64,000 nt of DNA, taken from positions 62,001 through 126,000 of the forward strand of contig VXCM01000214.1 in assembly GCA_014773175.1 (NCBI GenBank), written 5' to 3'. Shown piece after piece: positions 33,893 through 45,400 of this stretch (within the stretch, counting starts at the first letter, position 1; every line of letters starts with the position of its first letter). Position numbers and translations under genes: made by a program. Below the pieces are notes generated by a model that was not told the DNA's origin, ran no database searches, and was given only the letters and a program-made list of their open reading frames with translations. This stretch comes from Lucifuga dentata (lineage: Eukaryota; Chordata; Actinopteri; Ophidiiformes; Bythitidae).

Positions 33893-36800
33893 GAAATAAA
33901 AATAAGACAGGGAAAGAAGGTGAGAGAGGGACATTACGACTGACCCTGCACTCCTCATCTAACAGATCAAACAGGCCCAGCTGTCCCTCTATGAGATTGA
34001 TACACATCTGATTGTCACTGAACTCAATCCTGCTCCAGGCCAGATCCTCCCGAATGTACTCCTCCTGCTCCAGCTGGAACACATGCTGCAAACAATATGG
34101 GAGGAGCACAACTCAGTGAAAGGAAAACTAGAATACACATAATGGGGAAAAGTCAGAGTACAGTGTGAATAAGAAATGAACAGACAGTTTACTCTCATGT
34201 AATATAGGGTGTGACCTACCCTGTTGAATTGCTGCTGCAGCTTTTCATTGGCATAATTTATACAAAACTGCTCAAAACTGTTCCGGTCAAAGGTCTCAAA
34301 CCTGCACAAGAGAAGGAAACCTTGTCAGTCCACCTTTGTGCTAATATAGTGCAGATATCAGCAACGAGCATAATAATGAATTATCCACCAAACTAACTTA
34401 GAGGCTCACCCATAGATATCCAGGACCCCTATGAAGGACTTGGCCCATCCCCTCTGGGTGTGCAGGGCTGCGTTGAGCCTGTGGACAGTCCATGTGAACA
34501 GCTGACCATAGATGTGCTTAGCCAGTGCATCTCTGGCCTCTACAGCCTGCTGACCAGACATGGGTTTGACCAGCATCTCTCCCCCAACTGCCAGTCTGCG
34601 ATGGCACAGCCAGTGAGAAATCTGAGGGCCTTCAACTCCTAACAGCTTGGAGAAGACAGCCAGAGAGCGGTCCTTGGCCTGAGAAAAGATGAAACAGACT
34701 CACAACATGATACAGGAAATAATAGTACGAAAGTTGAGAATTCTTTTTATCTACAAGGACTAAAATAATACCAAGGGAGACACAGGAGTAGATAAAACAA
34801 AAATTTCTTACATCAATATAACTACGATCACCACCTCTCCCACTGGCTTGAATGTTGACATTCCCCAAGTGCAGAACAGCTGACAGGATCCTAAAGANCC
34901 TCTCCCACTGGCTTGAATGTTGACATTCCCCAAGTGCAGAACAGCTGACAGGATCCTAAAGAGCTCCATCTGCTGGTCAGATTGCACACCTGCAATTTTA
35001 ACAGAAAATTTTCTGTTTCATAACATTAGGCATCTAATAAATTCAAATCTCACTGTCATGGAAATATTTATAAATTGACCTCAAACTATGTGTGTATCTT
35101 GCAATACTATACCCAGAATAGTGAAAGCGCTGCGAGTGCGCTCCAGGTCCAACAAGTCATCAGTACCAGGTATTGTCATCTGTCCTCCCTGGTTGGTATA
35201 ACGGAAGTGCTCAGGTGCGTCTGGAGAGAAATGACAAAACACTCAGACTTCATGTGACAATAAAACTGCATCATATGAGCATTATATGTGTCATGTGGAG
35301 ATGTTTTGTTTTCTTTGTTTTTTTGTTTTTTTTTTTAATGAGTCTCACCTAATTTGAGGGATCTCATTTCAGGTAGCTCTCTGGAGGCACACAGTTGGTA
35401 GAAGATGTGGTAGTTTCTTTCTGCTGAGGCCTTACATTGCACAAAAATGTGTAGACAACATTCATTGACAGTTGTGGATTTGAATGAGTTTTCCTATGTG
35501 CAAGTTGAAATCTATTTATGATGTTTCTGGTCTATGTAATTTTTTTGAACAAACAGCGGTGAGGGAGAGCTTACCTGGAATACGACCCTTGACTTCTCCA
35601 GCAGATACGTCCTCATGTTAGCCCCAATGATGTCCCCCTTCCTCCCAAAACCGATCTCGATGTACTTCCCAAAACGACTACTGTTGTCATTTCGAGTGGT
35701 TTTAGCGTTTCCAATGGACTATAGAAAAGAAGCCAGTGGATTGTTTGGTTGATATATTGGGAAAAAAAAAAAGAGCATTACTGAAAGGATATTAATTATT
35801 CATAACAAACATCATCCATGCATCCATCACCTCCATGATAGGATTGGAAGCTAGAACCCTCTCTTCCACACAGGTCTGCTGTGCTGTTCCTCCAACCACA
35901 GCAAAGTATCTCATGGTGAATTTGGCTGAGACGGTTTTCCCTGAACCAGACTCTCCACTGATGATGATGGACTGGTTCTTCTCCTCCCTGTACAGACAGA
36001 TAACTTCACTACCACTTTCATTAGAGTAGGAAATGTTTCATATTCATGTCGTCTGTTTTTAAAAAAAAAAAAAAAAAAAAATCATTTAGTTTCTGGTTGC
36101 TGTAGCATGACACCCTAACATTTGAACCCATAAACCTGACCTGGTCATAGTGCGATAAGTTTCTTCAGCCACAGAAAAGATGTGAGGCTCCATGTCGGCC
36201 ATGTCCTGACCGCTGTAAGCATCTATTACCTCCTCTCCATATATGGGGAGTTGGTCATAGGGATTAATGGACACTAACACAATACCTGAGGGATGGAAAT
36301 GAGAAGGATGCAAGAAAGATACACAGAAGCAACATATTTGGTCATTGCTTTGCTTTCTTAATGCAAATCTAATTACACATCTAAATTAAGAACACAAAAC
36401 TTAATCAGTCCACATACAGTAAAAACCCATCCAAGCATGAAAAAGAGAATATTAAAACACAACCTATCCATTTTTCAGAGTTTTTAAGAGTTAAAGGAGC
36501 ATACCAATGATTTTTTTGCATGTTTGAGCCCAATAAATACTGAGAACCATTTTCCTAAAGATAAAACCATATTTTAGATTTTGTGTAATTTTGCCAAATC
36601 CCTTAATCTTTCAAAATCAAATGTCCAGATAATACCTTAAAATTCAACGGTTCACCTGCTAACAGTTATGCACGATTGTTGAAAACACTGTCATTTTAAT
36701 TTCCCAGTACAGCAGATTTCTCCTGGGACTGTATTCCCTGGTGGAGACACATTTTTTTTTGTGAAGCTTGGTTAAATTAAGTTACTTCAACAAACATGTG

Positions 36801-39681
36801 TTGGCTGTGATGGATTACAGTCTCAAGCACATTTCCATTTTCTGCAAGTTGATTTTAAACTGAAACCAGTGCCAGTCTGGAAGGTAGGGAATTTATTTTT
36901 TAATTTATTGCTCCAGTAGCATGTTTTGGAAAATGGATGGCAGCAATATATTATATACAGTATACTGTATACTACATAGTAGTATATGTTGGGCTGTGAT
37001 GTGCTCCTCTGATGCCCCTACTGGGTTATTAACTTCAGCATCTTTTCAGGTGTGGCTGCATAAGCTGATTGGAGAGTTTGGCCTGGAGTAGAGTGCTTTT
37101 TATTCTCTGACTCAGGCTGGCTGACAGACACACAGATGCACCACCTGAGCAGCAGCAGCCTGGTCATATGACCCAGTTGTTTTTTGTTTTTGAGTGAGAT
37201 CCCTCCTTTCCTTTTATTGTTTTTATGATTTATCATTTGGGATGATTTGGTCTGGTAGCCCTGGTTTCGAGTTTGTCTTTTGGGTTAGGGCTACTTTATT
37301 CCTTTTGTGTTTATCTGTTTAAGGGAGCCGCTTTGAGCCCTATGGCCCCTTCTGTGGCTGGCCCTGGGGCTTCCCTCCTTTTATTCTGTTTGGTCATCCA
37401 ATTTTCCCATTCTAAGTTCTCCTTAGTTGATACTTTGGAGTTTGGTTCTTGTGCTTTTGGATCAGTTGAGTAACAAAATAAAACAGAATTTATCTCTGAA
37501 CTTCCTGACTCCTTGTAAATTATGTTATTGACCCCTGTGTTACAATGAGCCATTCATTGGGATTGTAACAGGGTTCAAACATACAAAATCCCCAGTATGC
37601 TCCTTCAATGGATAAATACACCAACTGGTCAAACTGGACTGAGTGACTTGAAAACCTGCAATATAAATATATAACTTCATAATTTTAATAGCAGATAATA
37701 AGGAACTGCATTTTTGCATCAGTTTCTATAGCGTGTCAGTGAGGGCGTTACCTCCCTGAACTTCACACCCATGTAACATAATACAGACAGAATTATGAGC
37801 TCCGATCATGAAGACAGAAGCACAAAGGCTGCTGGCTTTCTGCCAGCAGACACCTCAGAGGCCTTCTGTCTCTCACCTGTCCCACTTATGTTTGGACAAC
37901 CTTCCCTTCTTGGATTTCTTTCAGTCTCCTCCTCCTGTCATCTTTTCCCTCCTCTGATTTCTTTTCACTCACCACAGTATGTGTAGATACTGCTGTATTC
38001 CAGGAATCGAACCCGAAGGTTGTGCAGGACGGCGGGCTCGTGGAGGAAGCTGAGAGCAGTCAGATCGTTCTCGCCCTCCAGGATATCAGGATTCCCCAGT
38101 GGTGGGAGATCAGAGGGAGACACCACTGGGTAATGTGCCTCCTACCAATGAAGAAGGAAATACACAGAGGGAGGAAATTAAGCCTGGTTTCAAATGCAGA
38201 CTATGATACTTGAGGAGTCCCACTGGCTTCTGGATGACAGAATAATACTGGGTCTCACCCTGCCATCAGAGAGCTGAAGCAGTAGATGTTTCTCTCCAGG
38301 ACTGTAGTCCTGAAGGAGCTGGGCTGAAACCCAAACCGCATCTGGGTCAGGAATCCACACACTTGCTCCCTGTAGAACAAAGAAAGAAACTGTTTGAGGC
38401 AGGAGGCTCGTGAATGAGGCTTGTGTCACATCCAGTCAGATTCTAAGAGATTTTCATTATGTAAGATTTTATTTTCTGTCTGTCATTGTTCCTGTTCGGT
38501 AACTTCCACGCCCCACCCAGACAAGATATTTGTCACCCATCAGCATAAAAAGAGTCCTAAACAGTGTTAAAAATTAACAGTACTCATCCTTCTCTAAATT
38601 GCCCTGCATGGATTACCCATTATCCACTGGCTTTGACTCATCCCCTCCACATTTGATTCATTTATTTGTTTTGCATATTTACAAAATAACTTTTGCTCCA
38701 TACATGTAGTGCTGATATGGAGGGAATTTTTCAATTTTCAATATGATACATGTTGAAAATGTATCAACGTAGCCAGCCTTTAAGAAACAAGAATAAACCA
38801 TACAAACATTTTGGAGGTTTGGCCTGGCATTAATAGGGACTAGCTCAGGAAAGCAAACCAAAACTAGACTGCTTTTGTGATCATTATAGCTTCACCAAGG
38901 CTTAAAAAATTGGTTTTGTTCTTAACCTTCCCCCACACATTGCAGTTATTGATAGTTTGTCATGTAATAATTACAGTATGCCCAATTTTCATTGGTTGTA
39001 CTGCTCTTGAAGAAATTGACAGCATTGAAAAACACCGTCTTACAATGTTAAGTATAGCCATTTAGAAAAATTCTGAATCACCCCCCATATCCAGATTGGT
39101 ACCAAAACTGAATGGATTTTTCTCTGGGTAAAGCCCCATTCTTACCAAGTTTCATCAAAATTATTTCAGAATCTTTCAAATAATCTTGCCAACAAACCAA
39201 TCATCCAACCAACAGATACAGGTGAAAATGAAACCTCCATGGTGGAGGTAAGCACAAAGGTAAGCTCCCATTAGAAATCATTGCAATTCTAAAACTATAA
39301 GATTTTCAGGGGGGGGGGGNGGGGGGGGGGGGAAATCCTTGCTAACAAAGTCATACAATCCTCACATCATGATCAATAAAACATGTCTCACAACTTAATA
39401 TGTTCTGTTTATTTTAAAGAACAACTTAATGGACTTTTCTTCCTGTAATTAACTACATTAACAATGGCTGTGTTCCATTTCGTTGTGCCAGAGAGGCAGC
39501 ATGCACAATACCAGAACTCTAGCTCAGCCTCAGCTAATGGAATACAGCTGTTATAGACATTAGACACACCTATCATGAAAAGGTCACATATAAACTCCAT
39601 CGCTGCACTGGAAATGATGAAAGGCACAATTTCTTACCTTTTTTCCAGCCTTACCTTGCTGTAGAGCTCCAACGTTGCCAT
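24112..39681 (-). CDS. Class V unconventional myosin (motor, six IQ, coiled coil, cargo-binding tail), complete
   Basis: Myosin V is a dimeric actin motor that carries vesicles and organelles. The start is ATG at 39681 (MATLELYSK). Exons run 39655-39681, 38259-38369, 37973-38141, 36141-36285, 35831-35987, 35575-35718, 35349-35430, 35113-35220, 34812-34989, 34410-34678, 34220-34301, 33945-34085, 33626-33757, 33381-33464, 33173-33289, 32933-33030, 32705-32791, 32279-32599, 31995-32151, 31610-31849, 31276-31485, 30952-31045, 30702-30850, 30295-30551, 29501-29601, 29291-29405, 29056-29155, 28617-28739, 27419-27570, 26342-26431, 25770-25902, 25372-25669, 25002-25176, 24838-24918, 24112-24273. After removing two overlap artefacts the CDS is 4962 nt (1653 aa), in phase throughout. 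It shows P-loop GESGSGKT (~162-169), switch [10 protein letters not shown] (~213), switch II DIYGFE (~439), six IQ motifs (~760-905), a short coiled coil, a Ser/Pro-rich linker (~1080-1144) and a DIL-type globular tail (~1280-1640). It mixes MYO5B- and MYO5C-like features, so I give no paralog symbol. Confidence 0.95.
26516..26750 (+). repeat. Common teleost interspersed repeat ('caagtcaagtttattt' type)
   Basis: Starts caagtcaagtttatttggat, then gtctcaaagggctttacagg, aaaaaaccttatcatgtgag and tggaagaaaccttgggaaag. These phrases recur across teleost genomes as 3' ends of retroelements. It sits in a myosin intron. Confidence 0.55.
27080..27160. repeat. Unnamed dispersed repeat, copy 2
   Basis: This is the partner of the 16340-16440 repeat in the same orientation, with several substitutions and a small length difference. 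It lies in the myosin intron before the exon at 27419. Confidence 0.4.
27900..28150. repeat. hAT-like 'aagtac' repeat fragment
   Basis: Contains gtacatttactcaagtactg and gaggtactggtactctgagt, the same style as 3240-3740 and 29620-30180. It is intronic in the myosin gene and is followed by a CTTT-rich low-complexity stretch (28195-28370). Confidence 0.45.
29620..30180. repeat. hAT-like 'aagtac' repeat, longer copy
   Basis: One end reads gtgactaagtacatttattg with gaggtactgctttctacttt; the other has gtaatgaagtacttcccc and cagtgatactactacttaag. The matching motifs at both ends suggest one ~560 bp non-autonomous element in a myosin intron. Confidence 0.45.
30357..30479. repeat. 61-bp exact direct duplication around an N inside a myosin exon
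   Basis: Bases 30357-30417 and 30419-30479 are identical, with an N at 30418. Both fall in the linker exon 30295-30551. As written the exon is 257 nt and out of frame. Removing one copy plus the N (62 nt) leaves 195 nt, 65 codons, in phase with both neighbours. Confidence 0.9.
30646..30692 (+). repeat. (GT)n microsatellite near a myosin donor
   Basis: The run lies 9 nt from the donor of minus-strand exon 30702-30850. That donor (gttttt) is weak. Confidence 0.9.
34834..34962. repeat. 64-bp exact direct duplication around an N inside a myosin motor exon
   Basis: Bases 34834-34897 and 34899-34962 are identical, with an N at 34898. They lie in motor exon 34812-34989. Removing one copy and the N (65 nt) gives a 113-nt exon with the family sequence ([18 protein letters not shown]) and correct phases. 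Confidence 0.9.
36491..37609. mobile_element. MITE-like foldback element, copy B, interrupted
   Basis: Left end ttaaaggagcatacc and internal landmarks (ttttgccaaatcccttaatc, attccctggtggagaca) match copy A. The right end (ggttcaaacatacaaaatcc ... gtatgctccttcaat) is displaced by an insertion at 36996-37570. Myosin intron. Confidence 0.7.
36996..37570. mobile_element. Solo-LTR-like insertion inside MITE copy B
   Basis: The expected element sequence breaks after gttgggct at 36995 and resumes at gggttcaaac (37571). The 575-bp insert begins gTGATGTGCTCC and ends TTGTAACA, so it has TG...CA termini, and carries AATAAA near 37478. Flanks gggct/gggtt could be a decayed 5-bp target duplication. No coding remnant is present, so a solo LTR is the simplest reading. 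Confidence 0.5.
38880..39252. repeat. Teleost retroposon-type repeat ending 'catggtggaggta'
   Basis: Second copy of the 22535-23228 family, in the first myosin intron. The shared 3' end (gtttcatcaaaat ... cttgccaacaaacc ... gtggaggta) fits a 3'-anchored retroposon tail. Confidence 0.5.
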
Positions 39682-41594
39682 CTTAACTGATGAGGCAAGT
39701 ATGGAGACATTAAGGATGACTTCAGAAGGAGTTACATCTAGACATTCCTCTGGAACAGCAGCCGGTGTCCTCTACTTGCCTGCGGAGAGCCGCTTTGTGT
39801 CCAGGTGACAGTATTTGCACTTTGTCCAGGCTCACAGACACGAGGACTGTCAGGTTAACTGTTAATCTGTGTGAGGATAGACTGACTAGGTAGACTGGTT
39901 CAAGTATTCTCAGAGTACTTTTATCACAGTACTTGTAAAAGAAAAAAAAAAAAAAAAANAAAAAAAAAAAAAAAGACAGCAGCAGCTTGTGTCATACCGA
40001 TTCATTTTAATAATACAATCATCCCAGCAATTATCCTGCTGATAAAATACGGAATTTCCTTTCAGCTGGATACAGTTCACCATCAAACCTTGAGAAACAG
40101 GGATAAAACATACAAAATCTTTCTTCCTCAGATAGCAGATGAAACAACCACTGAAACTATATCTTTAAGTAATTTGCTTAGTTGTCAAATGTGTGTGTGG
40201 GTGTGTGAGGAGGCAGCGTGTGTGTGGTAACATTGACACGTTCAAAAAAGTGGACCGAAGCTGCGACTGAAACAAAGCCTTGGCACAAAACAGCAAAGTT
40301 TCACAACATCAGTAAGCACCCATCGTGATGATGATGAGTTAAAAACAGTAATAATTACACAATACGAAGAGGTTTCATGATATTTCTTTTCCATTGTGCT
40401 CAGCCCCCATCACGTTTGCTTTTATACTATGATTTCTTACTTGTAACAAGGCTAAATGATTGCTTGGGAGTAACATAGAAAGAGGATTATAGAGAGATGA
40501 CACTCTAATCCCCCTTCAAAGTGACAGTTCTCCACTTTGGTCAATACCAAACATGAATTACAGCATAACACAGGCGATATTTCCTCAAGAATAGCAGTGA
40601 TTCACATGTGAAGAAGTTATTTGACCAGCCCACTGAAATACATATTCCCCCCACCTAAATGGCTTGCTTTGTATTTTTTGTTGTACAACTGCAGTTGGAA
40701 GAAAAGTCACCCAAAAAACAGTGCTTCCGTATGTAATTTGGAAAAATTACTAACTTACTAAAAGCAATGCAATGTTGTTTTGTAGGAAAATCTAAAGCAG
40801 ATCTGAGCTTTTGACCTTCACAAATAAACTCGTCATCTGAGGGAAACACTGAATAGATCAGTAAAAAGTCAACTCAACAGCACCCGACTCAGACCATGAC
40901 ATCTGCTCCAGTAACATCAGCCTTTTTCCTGAAGCTGACAAATACGAGCTTTACACAACAGAGCTAAAAATCTTCTCAACTGGCTGGACTACAAAAGGTC
41001 AGAGTGTGTTGTACTATTCATGGAGTGCATCATAAAATTCAAGAATGAGAAATGTCAAAAATACAAAACATTCATTTCCTATCTGCCCCCCCAAAGAAGC
41101 ACCCAAATCAACTTTTTTTTTTTTTTNATTTTTTTTTTTTTTGGAAAATGTCTACATAAAGGTTAGGATCTGACACGATTGTCGGAAAAATGCAAACCCC
41201 CATTCAATGCCTTCTAGTAAGAAATACACTTACTGTTAAACATTGAATCTGTCACACTGTAGATAAGTTGTTTGAAAGTTCTTTTTGACATCTAAAATTC
41301 CAAATTTTAGATGTCAAAACTGGGGTTGTTGGGGGGGTTGGACGCCGAGTCATTTCATGAGCAGTGAGGTCGAGGAGTCCCAGTGCAGCAGGAAGAATGG
41401 AAGCATTTGAGACTTGGTCGCTGTTTAGGTGATTGTTTAGGGCTGTTTAGAAGTTGTACTGGTGGGTTTTATTAGAGAGGCTTAAGTTTGAGGAACGCAG
41501 AGACGAGGCCAGTTCTTCAGAGCTGGACTGGTGCAGGCTCCTGCTGCTCATGGTCATGTGGTGTCGAACAAACCCTTCCGGACTTCATGAAACC
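39682..41594 (-). other. Upstream region of the myosin gene / 3' UTR exon of mbd3
   Basis: There is no coding exon. The right end (41594) is a splice acceptor on the minus strand (ctctcgtag) that fits the donor just after the mbd3 stop, so the mbd3 3' UTR starts here. A minus-strand AATAAA at 41473-41468 could end it early; no stronger signal is obvious further on. The remainder holds the presumed myosin promoter and two homopolymer tracts with Ns (39959, 41127). I cannot place the boundary between the two genes. Confidence 0.5.
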
Positions 41595-42459
41595 CTACGA
41601 GAGGAAAAGTATCAGCAATGAGGTCAAAAGTATTCTTCAACAATTTGGATGAGACGTAGCATTGTTTTTATCTTCTTTACAAGTGTTTTGCAAATTCTAA
41701 AGTACTTCTGCTTCATATACCATTTAAATAACTGAATAAATTCCATATACGTGAAATGACTTAAGATATCAACACACTACAGGATTTCTTTTGCCCAATT
41801 CTGAGTCATCTGACTGCGTCCAGACAAGCGGTCAGAGCAGAATTCATCGAATGTGACCATGTTCGAGTAGCAACTCCACGCGGCCAAGACATTTTCCAAA
41901 CGTCCAATTTTGTAGAGCAGAGCTTTTACGATGAACCAGACAGAAACTGATAAATAAGCCTCGATGTGGACAAACGGCCCATAAATTTATTGAAAAGTTC
42001 TTCATCGTTTGTTTATAGTGCCACAGCTCTTGTCAATCAGATTTTTCTTTTTGTTGTTGATGTCATTTTCAAACTCAGTTCTGTTAAGTCTCTCTCAGAG
42101 TTTTCCCTTGCAACACACATATAAGAGTAATTAGTCATACTCATCACTGAGCTCATTCCTACTCCTGCAGCATTCTGCACATTTTGGGATAAAACGATGC
42201 GAGTTTGTCAGCTCTCAAGTCGTCATTTATGAAGCATGTGACGTAATGCCTCATCAAAGTCATGCAGTGTTTGATTTGGCAAAGTCTCTGAGTTTGTCCC
42301 AGGCTTTAAGATACGTGTACTACAAACCAGAAAAACCCTTTCTGTTGTGTTTGCAAACCGACAATAAGAATTTAGTCAAAATTTGTATTAGTTTTCTGTG
42401 CGAGTCATATTTTCTATGCAGCATCCTGTACCTTCCCTTCATGTATGAGCTCACCTGTG

Positions 42460-45400
42460 CTATACACCCTCCATCTCCTCGCTGCCATTGTCCTCCTCCT
42501 TCAGAGCTTCTCCTTCATTGGCAGCCTCCTCTACATGTGCCAGCATATCAGCCATCAGCGCCTCCTCCAGCCTTTTCCTCACACTGTACACCAGTTCCTC
42601 CTGTTTCCTACACAAACACAACAGGAAATTCTTACAGTTGGCAGTTGTGGAAATTTCAAACTTAACCGGAACAGAGAACAGTGGGTTATTCTAAAAATCC
42701 TGCACACTACTTTGATCAAAAAAAATCAAAGGCAGCAAACATGGTTAACTTGAAGGAGGTCTGAGCATGATTTGTAAGAAAGGGTTTAAATGACCATGCT
42801 GGTGGTTTTTCATGTTCAAGCCCAATATATACAACCTGCATACATGGTATGTTACCGACAACCATTTCCCAAAACGTACTACTGGAGCGATCAATATTAG
42901 AATTGGTTTTCCTGTCTTCCACGCTGCCATCGTTTTCAGTTCATTTCGGTACGCTATTAAAATCAACTTGTAGAGACTTGAAACGTACTTGAAATAAGTA
43001 ATCCATCACAGCGAACACGATGTTTATTAAATTTTTTGTTGAAGTAACTTTATTTAACTGGTCCAACACAGAGCTGCACTTAAGAAAATGTACATCTCCG
43101 CCAGGGAATATAGTTCCAGGAGAAGATGGCTTTTACAGAGAAATTAAAAACAACCGTACCTTCTATCTTCTATCACATGTTGGCAGGCAAAACATTGAAT
43201 TTTAAGGTGGTTGTATCATCCGAGCATTTGACTTTGAAAGATTAGACGATTTGGCAAAATTACACAAAAACTAAAACACGGTTTTATGTTTTCAGTTGTC
43301 AGTGATGTGTATGCGAGTAGTATTTATTGAGCTTAAACATGATCACCGTATGATCCTTTGGTTTCATTCCTGACTCACTTAAAACTGCAACCATCACACC
43401 TATCCCCCCCAAAAAAAAACGGAGCTTGATCCTGACCTCCCCCAGTAATTTGTTTTATTTTTTANCCCCCCCAAAAAAAAACGGAGCTTGATCCTGACCT
43501 CCCCCAGTAATTTGTTTTATTTTTTAAATTTATTTTTCTCTTTTTTTTTTTAAATGTGGTAAAATATGGATAATTTAATATACATATATATATATTTGAA
43601 TATCTGTTCCCATAATTCTGTGTGTGAGCACTGAGTAATTTCAGACCCATTCTCCAACTTCCCTTTCCTGTCAAAAATACTGGAACTCTGTTGCCTCAAA
43701 ACTCAAAGCCCACCTCAGCTCCCATGACCTCTTCGAACCGTTTCAGTCTGGATTCCGCTTACAACGCAGCACAGAAACAACTCTCCTCAAAGTCACCAGC
43801 GATGTCCTCACCTCTTCAGATTCTGGGAACCTCAAGATTCTCATCCTTCTCGATCTCACTGCTGCCTTTGACACAACCATTCTATTCTTCTTTCCCGTCT
43901 TGAGCTTACATTTCGGACAGAAAACAGTTTCATTTCATTTTTATTTGCACGATTATACACATACCACGAAAACAGTTCATCTACATCAACAACTGAACAT
44001 CTGCCCACAGCTCCCCTCTCCCAAGGCGGCTCCCAGGGCTCAGTGCTTGGTCCTCTCTTCATCCTCTTCATGCTTCCACTTGACAACATGATCCGTCATC
44101 ACGGCCTTCACTCCCACTGTTACTCAGATGACATCCAGCTTTACATCTCTACTAAAACCATGACTGCTGCCATTCACTCCTCCCTCACAAACTGCCTCAA
44201 TGAAATAAAATCCTGGATGCAAATACATTTTCTTAAACTAAACTGTGAAAAATCTGAAGTCATTATCATTGGTCCACAGCATCTCACTAAGCCCATCATC
44301 AACAACTTCTCCCTCACCATTGACACCTGCACTGTGTTGCATCTTCCCACATCCGTAACCTTGGAGTCATTTTTGATAACAATCTCTTCTTTAAAAAGCA
44401 TGTCAACCACATTACTAAAACTGCCTTCTTCCATCTGAAAAAGATCACCCGCCTTCACCCCTTTCCTGCTGCTGAAACTTTGCTTTCATCACATCCAGAC
44501 TCGACTACTGCAACAGCATAATTTATGGTACATCCTCCAAAGTCCTCAACAAACTTCAGCACATCCAGAACTCTGCTGCTCGGCTCCTCACTCACACCCG
44601 CACTCAATGACCACATTACCCCTGTACTACAGAATCTCACTCAACAAATCTAGTTCAAACTCCTCTTCGTCACATATAAAGCCCTCCGTAACTAGGCCCT
44701 GTTCTACCCTGCTGAGCTCCTTCAGCATCATACTCCATCACGCTGCCTCTGTTCTGCTGGATCAAACCTTTTGACACCTTCTCCTAAGATCAGGAATTGG
44801 ACAAGGCTTTCTCTGCTGCCGCACCCTTCCTTTGGAACTCTCTACCCAAACACATCCGTAATTCTCTCTGCCCATTTCTAAAAATTCTCTTAAAACTCAT
44901 CTTTTTAAAATTGCTTTTAGTATCTGACCTTCTTTGTTTAACTTTGCTATGTTATACTTTTACTGTGTTTTTATCTTCCTCCCTGTTTTTGTAAAGCACC
45001 TTTGAGTATTTAGAAAAGCATGCTGTATAAATAAAATGTATTATTATTAAGTGTCTTTGTTCACAGGCCTGCATCTTGATAAATTACTCAAAGTGATAAC
45101 ATCCGTTCACAAATGAGGCAAAATGCAAACATGGTAAAATATTTTTAAAAAATGTGTTTCATCAGGCATGGATGTGAATCTTTAAACAATGTTATTAAGT
45201 GTAGAATGTAAAATGTGTGACAGTGTGTCACGAGCTCCCACCTGATGTCCTCGTCAGTAACTATGAAGGCTTTGCACAGCGGCTGGGCGGTGTTGAGCCA
45301 GACGCCCGGGTTCTTCTCCACAGCAGCGGACAGCTGGCCAGTGATGGGAGCGGCGCTGGTGTGGAGGGCGCTTGCAATAGCTGACAGAAGAGTCTTATCT

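Noticed and set aside
30295..34989. Myosin as a frameshifted pseudogene
   Set aside because: Both frame breaks coincide with N-flanking duplications and vanish when one copy is removed; all other exons are intact.
42246..42665. 139-codon plus-strand frame over the mbd3 last exon
   Set aside because: It is the antisense of the mbd3 C-terminal exon and adjoining sequence; the minus frame matches the MBD3 family and splice phases.
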